Shown: piece by piece, positions 24,310-33,132 of the stretch
How the letters are laid out: every line of letters begins with the position of its first letter
How positions within the stretch are numbered: position 1 is the first letter of the stretch
Assembly (NCBI GenBank): GCA_024709485.1
Contig: JANJWO010000058.1
Span: 1 to 64,000 of the forward strand
DNA from: Hydrogenophilaceae bacterium
Lineage (GTDB): Bacteria > Pseudomonadota > Gammaproteobacteria > Burkholderiales > Thiobacillaceae
DNA: 64,000 nucleotides
Reading direction: 5' to 3'
Program-made: the position numbers and the translations under genes
The notes under the pieces: model-generated
The model's input: only the letters and a program-made list of their open reading frames with translations
What the model was told of the DNA's origin: nothing
The model's database searches: none

Positions 24310-25482
24310 ATGCGCAAATATTGGCTGCTGTTCGCCCAGGGCGTCACCATCGCGCTGGCCGTGCTGTTCGTCCTGGTGCTGTTCAAACCCGAGCTTTTGC
24401 GCTGGCAGCCGCAACTGGCCACGGACGGCCTGACCATCCGCCAGGTGGCGGGCGGGACGCCTTCGGGGTCCACCAACTCCTTCGCCGGCGCCGCCAGGCA
24501 TGCCATCCCTTCGGTGGTCAACGTCTTCACCAAGAAGCAGGTGCGCGGCGCGCGCAACCCGCTGATGGACGACCCCGTGTTCCGGCATTTCTTCGGCGAC
24601 CGCTTCGATCCGCGCCCGCAGGAGGTGGCCAACCTGGGCTCGGGCGTCATCGTCAGCGCCAATGGCTACATCCTCACCAATCACCACGTCGTCGACGGCG
24701 CGGACGAGATCCAGATCGCGCTGTCCAGCGGCCGCACGCTGCCCGCCAAGGTGGTGGGCACGGACCCGGAAACCGATCTCGCCGTGCTCAAGATCGAGGC
24801 GGCCAGCCTCCCCGCCATCACCTTCGGCCAGTCCGACAGCCTGAGCGTGGGCGACTGGGTGCTCGCCATCGGCAATCCCTTCGGCGTCGGGCAGACGGTC
24901 ACGCTCGGCATCGTCAGCGCCCTGGGACGCTCGCACCTCGGCATCAACACCTTCGAGAACTTCATCCAGACCGATGCCGCCATCAATCCGGGCAATTCCG
25001 GCGGCGCGCTCGTCGATGCCGCCGGCAATCTCGTCGGCATCAACAGCGCGATCTACTCGCGCACCGGCGGCTCGCAGGGCATCGGCTTCGCCATTCCGGT
25101 CAGCCTGGCCAGGCAGGTGATGGAGCAGATCATCCGCGAAGGCAGCGTCACCCGCGGCTGGGTGGGCATCGAGGTGCAGGATCTTTCGCCCGAACTGATC
25201 GAGTCGTTCGACCTGAAGACCGGCGAAGGCGCATTGATCGCCGGCGTGCTGAAAAGCGGGCCCGCCGATCTTGCGGGCGTGAAGCCGGGCGACGTGCTGA
25301 TCGCGGTCAACGGCAAGCCGGTATCGGATTCCTCCTCGCTGCTCAACCTGATCGCCGTGCTCAAGCCCGGCGAAAGCGCGCGGCTGTCGGTCGCGCGCAA
25401 GAGCAGCAACATGGAATTCGACGTGAAAGTCGCGCGCCGCCCGCCGCAGCTGGCCCAGCAGCCGGGGGAAGGCGGCAACTAG
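24310..25482 (+). CDS. HtrA/DegS-like serine protease, membrane-anchored, one PDZ domain
   Basis: A 390-residue periplasmic protease. The ATG at 24310 follows AGGA. The N-terminal helix (TIALAVLFVLVLF) has no clear cleavage site, so it probably stays anchored, as in DegS. The catalytic triad is His126 (ILTNHHVVDGA), Asp156 (ETDLAVLKIE) and Ser230 (INPGNSGGALV). A single PDZ domain follows from about residue 280 (GWVGIEVQDLSPELIESFDL, AGVKPGDVLIAVNGKP). One PDZ and an anchor suggest a DegS-like regulatory or quality-control role, but DegQ-type degradation cannot be excluded. It is divergent from petABC, a common arrangement in betaproteobacteria. Confidence 0.93.
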   Translation: MRKYWLLFAQGVTIALAVLFVLVLFKPELLRWQPQLATDGLTIRQVAGGTPSGSTNSFAGAARHAIPSVVNVFTKKQVRGARNPLMDDPVFRHFFGDRFDPRPQEVANLGSGVIVSANGYILTNHHVVDGADEIQIALSSGRTLPAKVVGTDPETDLAVLKIEAASLPAITFGQSDSLSVGDWVLAIGNPFGVGQTVTLGIVSALGRSHLGINTFENFIQTDAAINPGNSGGALVDAAGNLVGINSAIYSRTGGSQGIGFAIPVSLARQVMEQIIREGSVTRGWVGIEVQDLSPELIESFDLKTGEGALIAGVLKSGPADLAGVKPGDVLIAVNGKPVSDSSSLLNLIAVLKPGESARLSVARKSSNMEFDVKVARRPPQLAQQPGEGGN

Positions 25483-25513
25483 GGGCCGGGGGCAGGAACC
25501 GTGTGGCCGCGCC

Positions 25514-27316
25514 TCACTCCCTGCCCGTCACCGCCTGCCGGCAGGCGAGTATCTGCGTGGCGTAGCTGAACGGGTCTTCGCCCATTTCCTGCGCGTACCA
25601 GCGCAGCGCCTCGCGGGCGCGCCGGGCCAATTGCGCATCGTCCAGCCGCAGCGAAGCGCTGGCCAGCACCGCCGAAGGCGAGGCCAGCGGCCCGTCGGCC
25701 AATGCCGCTTCCGGCCGCACGGTGGCCAGCAGCGGCTGCCGTTCCCTGCGCCAGCCGCGCGCGTCGGCATACCGCTGCCAGGCTGTCTGCGCCAGTTCCG
25801 CCGCCGCCTTGCGGGGCCGCTTGTCGCCACTCAGGTCGGCGTAATCGAGCAGCCCCCTGACCACGAAGGCATAGTCCTCCAGCTCGGCGCCGGCGAGCTT
25901 CTGCCCCTTCGCCGTGGATTTGTACAGGCCGTCGGGCCCCATCATCTGCGTGCGCAGGAAACGATAGGCCTCGTCGGCCGCCCGGCGGTAGCGCGGCGCC
26001 ACGCGCGCGGCGGCGACAAGCGCCGACAGCGCCAGCCCGTTCAGGCCGGCGTTGCGCTTGTCGTCCCTGGGCAGTTGCCGGCTCTTGCGCGCCTGCCGGC
26101 TCAGCTTGCCGGCGGCCGCTTGCAGCAGTGGCCGCTCGGCCGCGGTCGGCGCCGTCCATTCCGCCGGCAGGAAGCCCAGCTCGAACGGCGGCGGCGCGTC
26201 CAGTTTCCACACCCGGCGCGCGGCGGCGAACTCCGCCGCGCTCAAGAAGCGCTCGAGCGCCTCCCGGCTCCACAGGTAATACGCCCCTTCCCTGCCCGCC
26301 TGATCGACCGCCGAGGTGCTGGCATAGAAGCCGCCTGCCGGCGCCGCCAGCGTATCCAGCATGAAATCCGCCGTCCGCAATGCCACTACCCGGTAGCGCG
26401 GCACCTTCAACACCTGCGCCGCGCGCAGATAGAGCGGCACGAGCTGGGCGTTGTCATACAGCATCTTCTCGAAATGCGGGGTCTCCCATCCGGGATCGGT
26501 GGTGTAGCGGAAGAAGCCGCCGTTGACATGATCCATGAGGCCGCGCGCCGCCATCTGATCCAGCGTCAGCCGCAGAAAACTTTCCAGCTTCGCGTCCGGT
26601 TTCTCGGCCTGGAGTTCGAGCGCCAAGGCCAGCTGCGGCGCCATGGGGAATTTGCTGACCTCGCCGAAGCCGCCGTGCAGCTCGTCCATCTCCGCGCGCA
26701 GTTGCTGCAGGAAGCCGCTCTCCCAGCGCGCGAGCCGGGCGGCATCGAGCGTCTGGCGCTGCAGGGTTTGCGTTTGCCGCGGCGCGGCTTCCCGCGCCAA
26801 CTTCTTCAGCCCCGCGCGGTCCGTTTCCCAGCGTTCGGCCAGCCGTTCCAGCACTTTCCGGAAATCGTCCGGCGGCGCGTACAGCACGACATAGACCGGG
26901 TAGCCCTCGGGGGTGACGAAGGCATTGAGCGGCCAGCCGGAAACCTTCGTCAATCGCGCGGAAAATTCCTGCAGCGCGTCGTCGAGCCCGGTGTTGAGCT
27001 CGCGGTCGACCTTGACCGGAATGAAGCCGCGGTTGAGCAGGCCGGCGATCTCGGCGTTCTTGTAGGATTCGCGCTGCATGACATGGCACCAGTGGCAGGC
27101 GTAGTAGCCGACCGACACGAACAGCAGCTTGTCCTCGCGCTTCGCGCGCGCCACGGTCTCGGCATTCCATTCCTGCCAGGCCACGGGGTCGGCGCCGTGC
27201 AGGGCGAGGTAGGGCGAAGGATGACGGGCAAGCCGGTTGTGCAGTTGCGCCGGCCCGGCCTGCGCCGCGCCCGCCAGCAGCAGCAGGCAGAGCCACGTTA
27301 CAAGCCGTTGCGCCAC
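25514..27316 (-). CDS. DUF255 thioredoxin-domain protein (YyaL/SPATA20 family)
   Basis: A 600-residue protein. The start is taken as GTG 27316, with GGAGG 7 nt upstream, overlapping the zwf stop by 19 nt. It has a signal-like N-terminus (LVTWLCLLLLAGAAQAG), which many family members lack. The N-terminal thioredoxin fold has SVGYYACHWCHVMQRESYKN with a CxxC pair. The remaining ~430 residues form the alpha/alpha barrel of the family: GGFGEVSKFPMAPQLALALE, PHFEKMLYDNAQLVPLYL and GAYYLWSREAL. Catalytic role is unknown; a sugar-epimerase-like fold has been noted in relatives. Location in the zwf-gnd operon is suggestive only. Confidence 0.88.
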   Translation of the reverse strand: MAQRLVTWLCLLLLAGAAQAGPAQLHNRLARHPSPYLALHGADPVAWQEWNAETVARAKREDKLLFVSVGYYACHWCHVMQRESYKNAEIAGLLNRGFIPVKVDRELNTGLDDALQEFSARLTKVSGWPLNAFVTPEGYPVYVVLYAPPDDFRKVLERLAERWETDRAGLKKLAREAAPRQTQTLQRQTLDAARLARWESGFLQQLRAEMDELHGGFGEVSKFPMAPQLALALELQAEKPDAKLESFLRLTLDQMAARGLMDHVNGGFFRYTTDPGWETPHFEKMLYDNAQLVPLYLRAAQVLKVPRYRVVALRTADFMLDTLAAPAGGFYASTSAVDQAGREGAYYLWSREALERFLSAAEFAAARRVWKLDAPPPFELGFLPAEWTAPTAAERPLLQAAAGKLSRQARKSRQLPRDDKRNAGLNGLALSALVAAARVAPRYRRAADEAYRFLRTQMMGPDGLYKSTAKGQKLAGAELEDYAFVVRGLLDYADLSGDKRPRKAAAELAQTAWQRYADARGWRRERQPLLATVRPEAALADGPLASPSAVLASASLRLDDAQLARRAREALRWYAQEMGEDPFSYATQILACRQAVTGRE

Positions 27317-28779
27317 TCCTGATCCTCCGCGTCGAACAGGCGGTTGGCCTCCTGCGGACCCCAGGTGCCCGCCGCGTAGGTGTGGATGAACTCGCGCTCC
27401 TGGGCCCAGTATTTCAGGATCGGGTCCACCACGCGCCAGGCCCATTCCACTTCGTCGAAACGGATGAACAGGGTGCGGTCGCCTTCGATCACATCCAGCA
27501 GCAGGGCCTCGTAGGCATCGAGCACGCGTTCGTTCATCGGGCGAAAGCCCGCGTGCAGCTGCAGCAGGCGCGTGTTCATGTCCAGACCCGGCTGCTTGAC
27601 GTGGATCTCCATGCGCATGGATTCCTGCGGCTGGATGGACAGCAGGATCCAGTTGGGCTCCAGCGTCTCCAGCGGGGTTTCGCGAAACAACTGCTGCGGC
27701 GGATGCCTGAGCCGGATCGCGATCATCGACTGCTGCTCCTTCAGGCGCTTGCCGGTGCGCAGGTAGAAGGGCACGCCGCGCCAGCGCCAGTTGTCGATGT
27801 AGAACTTGGCGGCGACGAAGGTTTCCGTGGTCGAGCCCTTCTCCACCCCCGCCTCCTGGGCGTAGCTCGGCACGCTCTGCCCCTGGATATTGCCGGCCGC
27901 GTACTGGGCGCGGAAGGCATGGGCATGCACCGCCTTGCGCGTGATGGGGCGGATGGAGCGCAGCACCTTGACCTTCTCGTCCCTGAGCGCGTCGGGCTCG
28001 AGCGCGGGCGGCGGCTCCATCGCCACCAGGGTCAAAAGCTGCATCATGTGGTTCTGCAGCATGTCGCGCAGCGCGCCGGCGCGGTCGTAATAGTCGGCGC
28101 GCCCGTCGATGCCGATGGATTCCGCCACGGTGATCTGCACATGGTCGATGAAGTTGCGGTTCCACAAGGGCTCGATCAGGGTGTTGGCGAAGCGGAACAC
28201 CAACAAATTCTGCACCGTCTCCTTGCCCTGGTAATGATCGATGCGGAAGATCTGCTCTTCATTGAAACTGCGGTGCAGCATCTGGTTCAGCATCTGCGCC
28301 GATTCGAGGTCCTCGCCGAAGGGCTTTTCCACCACGATGCGATGCAGGCCGCGCGGCTTGTTGAGGCCGGCCTCGTCGAGATTCTTGATCACGGCGGGGA
28401 ATTCCGCCGGCTTGATCGCGAGGTAGAACACCACGTTGGAGCAGGCGCCCATGCGCGGCTGCGCCAGCGCCTCCAGCAGCCGCGCATAAGCCGCCGGATC
28501 CTGGAACTCGCCCTTGACGTAGCTGAAGCGCGACAGGAAATGCTCGCAGGTGGCCTCGGGGCATTGCTCGCTGATGCGGTCGCGCAGCACCTCGCGCAAG
28601 TGCGCGCGCCACTCGCTGTCGCCCCAGTCGCGGCGCGAAAAGGCGATGATGGACAGGTGATCCGGCAGCCGGCCGGCCTGTTCCAGATGGAACAGCGCGG
28701 GAATGAGCTTGAGGCTGGCGAGATTGCCGGTCGCGCCGAAAATCACCAGCGCGCAGGGCGTGTCGAAGGCGTCGCTCAT
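27298..28779 (-). CDS. zwf: Glucose-6-phosphate 1-dehydrogenase
   Basis: A 493-residue enzyme oxidising glucose 6-phosphate to 6-phosphogluconolactone with NAD(P)+, entering the oxidative pentose phosphate pathway. The dinucleotide fold begins LVIFGATGNLASLKLIPALF. The active-site signature RIDHYQGKETVQNLL and VVEKPFGEDLESAQ are intact. The ATG at 28779 overlaps the gnd stop by one base (TAATG). Length is normal for the family. It shares an operon with gnd upstream and the DUF255 gene downstream. Confidence 0.97.
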   Translation of the reverse strand: MSDAFDTPCALVIFGATGNLASLKLIPALFHLEQAGRLPDHLSIIAFSRRDWGDSEWRAHLREVLRDRISEQCPEATCEHFLSRFSYVKGEFQDPAAYARLLEALAQPRMGACSNVVFYLAIKPAEFPAVIKNLDEAGLNKPRGLHRIVVEKPFGEDLESAQMLNQMLHRSFNEEQIFRIDHYQGKETVQNLLVFRFANTLIEPLWNRNFIDHVQITVAESIGIDGRADYYDRAGALRDMLQNHMMQLLTLVAMEPPPALEPDALRDEKVKVLRSIRPITRKAVHAHAFRAQYAAGNIQGQSVPSYAQEAGVEKGSTTETFVAAKFYIDNWRWRGVPFYLRTGKRLKEQQSMIAIRLRHPPQQLFRETPLETLEPNWILLSIQPQESMRMEIHVKQPGLDMNTRLLQLHAGFRPMNERVLDAYEALLLDVIEGDRTLFIRFDEVEWAWRVVDPILKYWAQEREFIHTYAAGTWGPQEANRLFDAEDQEWRNGL

Positions 28780-29699
28780 TAGCGGCTTCCAGATTCCACC
28801 TTGTGGCCGCCGAAGGCGTTGCGCATCATGGCCAGCAGCTTCGCCGGGTAGTCGTTGCTGCCCTGGCTGGCGTAGCGCATCATCAGGGCCAGCGACATCA
28901 CCGGCGCCGGCACGCGCTGGTTGATGGCCTCCAGCGCCGTCCAGCGGCCTTCGCCGGAATCCGCCACATAAGGTTGGATGGCGTCGAGCGCCTGGTCCTG
29001 CTTCAGCACCTCGGCGGTGAGATCCAAAAGCCAGGAGCGCACCACGCTGCCGTGGCGCCAGGCTTCGGCCACTTCGGCCAGATCGAAGCCGAATTCGGTC
29101 TTGGATTTCATCAGCGCGAGCCCCTCGGCCAGCGCCTGCATCATGCCGTACTCGATGCCGTTGTGGACCATCTTGGCGAAATGCCCGGCGCCCGCCGGCC
29201 CGCAGTGCACCCAGCCGCGCTCGGCGCCCGGCGCCAGCGCCTCGATCAGCGGCTTGAGGCGCGCCACCGAGCCGGGCGCGCCGCCCAGCATCAGCGCATA
29301 GCCGTTGTCCAGGCCCCACACCCCGCCCGACACGCCGGCATCGACGAATTCGATGCCCTGGTCCGCCAGTTCGCGGGCATGGCGCATGCTGTCCTGATAG
29401 TAGGCATTGGCGCCGTCGACCAGCAGGTCGCCCGCGGACAGCAGGCCGGCAAGCTGCCGCAGGGCCGTTGCCGTGGCCTCGCCCGCCGGCAGCATCAGCC
29501 ACACGATGCGCGGCGCCGGCAGGCTCGCGACCAGGGCCGCGTAGCTGTCGACCGCGCGCAGATTGCGTTCCTCCTCCGCCAGCTTGTGCGCCACCTCGGC
29601 GGTGCGGTTGCAGACCGCGAGCTTGAAGCCGGCGCGCGCAAGCCGGCGCGCCATGTTGGCGCCCATGCGCCCGAGTCCGATCAGTCCGATTTCCTGCAT
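28779..29699 (-). CDS. gnd: 6-phosphogluconate dehydrogenase, decarboxylating (short form)
   Basis: A 306-residue enzyme producing ribulose 5-phosphate; the ~300-residue form is the YqeC/Gnd-short class, often NAD+-dependent. The cofactor motif is IGLIGLGRMGANMARRLA. Catalytic residues sit in AGAGHFAKMVHNGIEYGMMQ (Lys and Asn). The substrate-binding signature reads LVDGANAYYQDSMRHA, with Ala where most members have Gly (DGGN). GVSGGVWGLDNGYALMLGG is intact. It is the first gene of the gnd-zwf operon, divergent from glgA. Confidence 0.95.
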   Translation of the reverse strand: MQEIGLIGLGRMGANMARRLARAGFKLAVCNRTAEVAHKLAEEERNLRAVDSYAALVASLPAPRIVWLMLPAGEATATALRQLAGLLSAGDLLVDGANAYYQDSMRHARELADQGIEFVDAGVSGGVWGLDNGYALMLGGAPGSVARLKPLIEALAPGAERGWVHCGPAGAGHFAKMVHNGIEYGMMQALAEGLALMKSKTEFGFDLAEVAEAWRHGSVVRSWLLDLTAEVLKQDQALDAIQPYVADSGEGRWTALEAINQRVPAPVMSLALMMRYASQGSNDYPAKLLAMMRNAFGGHKVESGSR

Positions 29700-29835
29700 G
29701 TTTTTCTCCTTTGCCCGTTCAGCATAGCGCAGGCAGCTTGCGCCCTGAATGTTTCAAGCAAAAATCAGGCGCGCCGACAGCCGATAAGATGGAACGTCCG
29801 GCCGTTATACTGCGCTTTTGATTGCAAACGCTTCA

Positions 29836-31278
29836 ATGAAAGTCCTGTTCGCCACCTCCGAAGCCCATCCGCTTGCCAAGACCGGCGGGCTGGCCGACGT
29901 CAGCGGCGCGCTGCCCGCCGCGCTGCGGGACCTCGGGGTCGACGCGCGCGTGCTGATGCCGGGCTATCCCGCCGCCCTGGAGAAGGCCGACGACCTCACG
30001 CGGATACTCCGCATCAGGCTGCCGGAACACGGGGAAATCGGCCTGCTGCAGGGCCGGTTTCCGGGCGACGGCGCGCCCGTCTATTTCATCGAGCATGCGG
30101 GCTATTACGCGCGCAAGGGGCTTTATCAGGACGCAGCCGCGCACGACTGGCCCGACAACGCCATGCGCTTCGGCCTGCTGTCCCAGTTCGCCGCCTGGCT
30201 CGCCGGCCCCGGATCGCCGCTGGACTTCAAGCCCGACGTCCTGCACTGCAACGACTGGCAAACCGGGCTGGCCCCGGCCTATCTGCGTTACGAAGCCGCC
30301 CGGCCCACGCCCACGGTCTTCACCGTGCACAACCTGGCTTACCAGGGCATCTTCCCGCCCGATGTCCTGAAGCCCCTGGGCCTGCCGCCGGAAAGCTTCT
30401 CCATCGACGGCGTGGAGTATTACGGCAATATTTCCTTCCTCAAGGCCGGGCTGTATTACGCGAGCCGCCTCACCACCGTGAGCCCCAGCTATGCCGGCGA
30501 AATCCAGACCGAAGCCTGCGGCATGGGCTTGCACGGCCTGCTCGCGGCGCGCAGCCAGGAGCTCACCGGCATCCTCAACGGCATCGACTTGCGCGAATGG
30601 GATCCGGCGCACGACCCGCACCTGCCTGCGCCCTATTCCGCCGACAAGCTCGACGGCAAGCTGGCGAACAAGCGCGCGCTGCAAGACGAGCTGGGCCTGG
30701 GGCCCGATGCCCATGCGCCGCTGCTTGGCATGGTGTCGCGGCTGACCCAGCAAAAGGGCTCGGACGTCGTTGTCGAAGCCGTGCCGCAGCTGATCGAGCT
30801 GGGCGCGCAGTTCACCGTGCTGGGCAGCGGCGAAATCGAACTGGAAAACGCCTGGAGCCGGCTGGCCGCCGCGCACCCCGGCAGGATCGCGGTGAAAATC
30901 GGCTACGACGAGGGCCTCGCCCACCGCATCGAGGCCGGCGCCGACATTTTTCTCATGCCCTCGCGCTTCGAGCCCTGCGGGTTGAACCAGATGTACAGCC
31001 AGCGCTACGGCACGCCGCCCGTGGTGCACAGGGTCGGCGGCCTGGCCGACACCGTCACCCACGCCAGCCCGGAAAACCTGGCAAGCGGGGCAGCCACCGG
31101 CTTCGTCATCGACCGCCTCGACCGCGCATCGCTGGTCGATGCCGTCCACCGCGCCATGGCTCTCTATCGCCAGCCGCGCGCCTGGGAAAAGCTCATGCGC
31201 AGCGCGATGGCGCGCGATTTCGGCTGGGCCGGGCGCGCGCAGCAGTACCTCGACGTGTATGAAAAGATTCGCACATAA
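29836..31278 (+). CDS. glgA: Glycogen synthase (GT5)
   Basis: A 480-residue enzyme that extends alpha-1,4-glucan chains from ADP-glucose. The family opening FATSEAHPLAKTGGLADVSG contains the ADP-binding KTGGL loop. The second Rossmann domain has SRFEPCGLNQMYSQRYGTPP with the catalytic/binding Glu-Cys-Gly region and VHRVGGLADTVTHA. The ATG is at 29836; no good ribosome site precedes it (CTTCA), so initiation may be weak. A TATACT -10 candidate lies 20 nt upstream. It stands alone; glgB/glgC are not in the window. Confidence 0.95.
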   Translation: MKVLFATSEAHPLAKTGGLADVSGALPAALRDLGVDARVLMPGYPAALEKADDLTRILRIRLPEHGEIGLLQGRFPGDGAPVYFIEHAGYYARKGLYQDAAAHDWPDNAMRFGLLSQFAAWLAGPGSPLDFKPDVLHCNDWQTGLAPAYLRYEAARPTPTVFTVHNLAYQGIFPPDVLKPLGLPPESFSIDGVEYYGNISFLKAGLYYASRLTTVSPSYAGEIQTEACGMGLHGLLAARSQELTGILNGIDLREWDPAHDPHLPAPYSADKLDGKLANKRALQDELGLGPDAHAPLLGMVSRLTQQKGSDVVVEAVPQLIELGAQFTVLGSGEIELENAWSRLAAAHPGRIAVKIGYDEGLAHRIEAGADIFLMPSRFEPCGLNQMYSQRYGTPPVVHRVGGLADTVTHASPENLASGAATGFVIDRLDRASLVDAVHRAMALYRQPRAWEKLMRSAMARDFGWAGRAQQYLDVYEKIRT

Positions 31279-31437
31279 GATTCAGAAAGGCGCAAACATT
31301 GCACGCAGGGCGCAAAAAATCGATGACAGAGCGGTTAAAAAAGGCAAGAGAGTTTTATCCTCTCTTATCCTCTCCCCCCTTCCTGTAAACGCTTTCTGGT
31401 GACCCACGCGCCACGACGTACCTCTCCCACAATCTCC

Positions 31438-33132
31438 ATGCCCAGAATACTCAAACGCGAAATCGACGCCGACGCCTACACAAGCCTGGCCGGGGCCGGC
31501 GTCGCCCCGCTGCTCTCGCGCCTCTATGCGGCGCGCCGGGTCGGCAATGCCGAAGAGCTGCAGGGGCGGCTCACCGGCCTCTTGCCGTTCGAAACCATGA
31601 AGGGCATCCACGACATGGCGGCGGAACTGGCCGACGGCATCGAGGCCGGCGCGCGCTTTCTCATCGTCGCCGACTACGACGCCGACGGCGCCACCGCCTG
31701 CGCGGTCGGCGTGCAAGGCCTCTCCATGCTCGGGGCCCGCGTGGATTACCTGGTGCCCAACCGCGCCGTGCACGGCTACGGACTGTCGCCGGCCATCGTC
31801 GAGGAAGCCGCGCGCCTGGAGCCGGACGCCCTCATCACCGTGGACAACGGCATCGCCGCCATCGACGGCGTGGCCGCGGCGAACGAGCTCGGCATCCCGG
31901 TCTACGTCACCGACCACCATCTGCCGGGCGAGGCGCTGCCCGCGGCCGCCGGCATCGTCAATCCCAACCAGCCGGGCTGCGCCTTTCCCAGCAAGCATCT
32001 GGCGGGCGTGGGCGTGATGTTCTACCTCCTGCTGGCGCTGCGCGCCGAATTGCGCAGCCGCGGCGCCTTCGACGGCCGGCCGGAACCCGACCTGCGCGTG
32101 CTGCTCGACCGCGTGGCGCTGGGCACGGTGGCCGACGTGGTCAAGCTCGACGCCAACAACCGCATTCTCGTCAACCAGGGCCTGCAGCGCATGCGCGCGG
32201 GACTGGCCTCGGCCGGCATCCAGGCGCTGATGCAGGTGGCCGGGCGGCGCCTGGACAAGACCAGCGTGTTCGACCTCGGCTTCATGCTGGGACCGCGCCT
32301 CAACGCCGCCGGGCGGCTGGAGGACATGCGCCTCGGCATCGAATGCCTGCTCGCGCCAGATCTCGAAGCCGCGCTGCCGCTGGCGCAGCGCCTGCATGAG
32401 ATCAATCAGTCGCGCAAGGACATCGAGTCCGACATGAAGGAACAGGCGCTGGCGCTGCTGCAGGACGTCGATTGCAGCGGCATGCACGGCCTCGCGATCC
32501 ATCATCCCGAATGGCATGCCGGCGTGATCGGCATCCTCGCCTCGCGCCTCAAGGAAAAATACCACCGCCCGGTCTTCGCCTTCGCGCCCGGCGGCGACGG
32601 CGAATTGAAGGGCTCGGGGCGCTCCATTCCGGCGCTGCACCTGCGCGACGCCCTCGACTGGATCGACCGCCAGCACCCCGGCCTCATCCTCAAGTTCGGC
32701 GGCCATGCCATGGCGGCGGGCCTGTCGATCCGGGAAGCGCGCTTCGCCGAATTCCGTGATGCCTTCGATGCGCTGGCGCGCGCGTGGCTGTCGCCGGCCG
32801 ATCTCGAGGAGGTCATCGAGACCGACGGCGAGCTCGCCCCCGGCGAACTGGATTTCGAACTGGTGAAAACCCTGGAGAACGGCGTGTGGGGGCAAGGCTT
32901 TCCGGCCCCGCTGTTTCAGGGCGAGTTCTCGGTGGTCAGCCAGCGCGTGGTCGGCGAGAAGCATCTCAAACTGGACGTGAGCGTCGAGGACACGCGCTTC
33001 GAAGCCATGGCCTTTTTCCACAGCGACTCGCTGCCGGCGCGCTTTGTCGGCGTCTACGCCCCCATGCTCAACGAATTCAATGGACGGCTTTCCATCCAGC
33101 TGAAGCTGCATTACTGGGAGGCGCGGCAATGA
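31438..33132 (+). CDS. recJ: Single-stranded-DNA-specific exonuclease RecJ
   Basis: A 564-residue 5'-3' exonuclease used in recombination and mismatch repair. DHH-phosphoesterase motifs are intact: FLIVADYDADGATACAVG, ALITVDNGIAAIDGV and VYVTDHHLPGEALPA, followed by the DHHA1 part with LKFGGHAMAAGLSIREARF. The ATG at 31438 gives MPRILKREID; a GTG at 31399 is an alternative. Neither has a clear ribosome site. Its stop overlaps the next gene's ATG by 4 nt. mutS, a functional partner in repair, is elsewhere in this window. Confidence 0.96.
   Translation: MPRILKREIDADAYTSLAGAGVAPLLSRLYAARRVGNAEELQGRLTGLLPFETMKGIHDMAAELADGIEAGARFLIVADYDADGATACAVGVQGLSMLGARVDYLVPNRAVHGYGLSPAIVEEAARLEPDALITVDNGIAAIDGVAAANELGIPVYVTDHHLPGEALPAAAGIVNPNQPGCAFPSKHLAGVGVMFYLLLALRAELRSRGAFDGRPEPDLRVLLDRVALGTVADVVKLDANNRILVNQGLQRMRAGLASAGIQALMQVAGRRLDKTSVFDLGFMLGPRLNAAGRLEDMRLGIECLLAPDLEAALPLAQRLHEINQSRKDIESDMKEQALALLQDVDCSGMHGLAIHHPEWHAGVIGILASRLKEKYHRPVFAFAPGGDGELKGSGRSIPALHLRDALDWIDRQHPGLILKFGGHAMAAGLSIREARFAEFRDAFDALARAWLSPADLEEVIETDGELAPGELDFELVKTLENGVWGQGFPAPLFQGEFSVVSQRVVGEKHLKLDVSVEDTRFEAMAFFHSDSLPARFVGVYAPMLNEFNGRLSIQLKLHYWEARQ

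Noticed and set aside
25514..28165. An 883-codon frame extending the DUF255 protein into zwf
   Set aside because: The extra N-terminal part is out-of-frame zwf sequence. The GTG at 27316 with GGAGG and a following signal-like segment is a better start.
27298..29502. A 734-codon minus-strand frame that would fuse an upstream extension to zwf
   Set aside because: The first 241 codons run out of frame through gnd. zwf has a normal start at 28779 in a TAATG overlap with gnd, so there is no fusion protein.
31330..31380. Terminator after glgA (AAGAGAG / CTCTCTT)
   Set aside because: The 7-bp stem is AT-rich and followed by CCTCTCC, not a T tract; support is too weak to list.
31399..31437. GTG start for recJ at 31399
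   Set aside because: It adds 13 residues without similarity to RecJ and has no ribosome site. The ATG at 31438 also lacks one, so the choice rests on family length.
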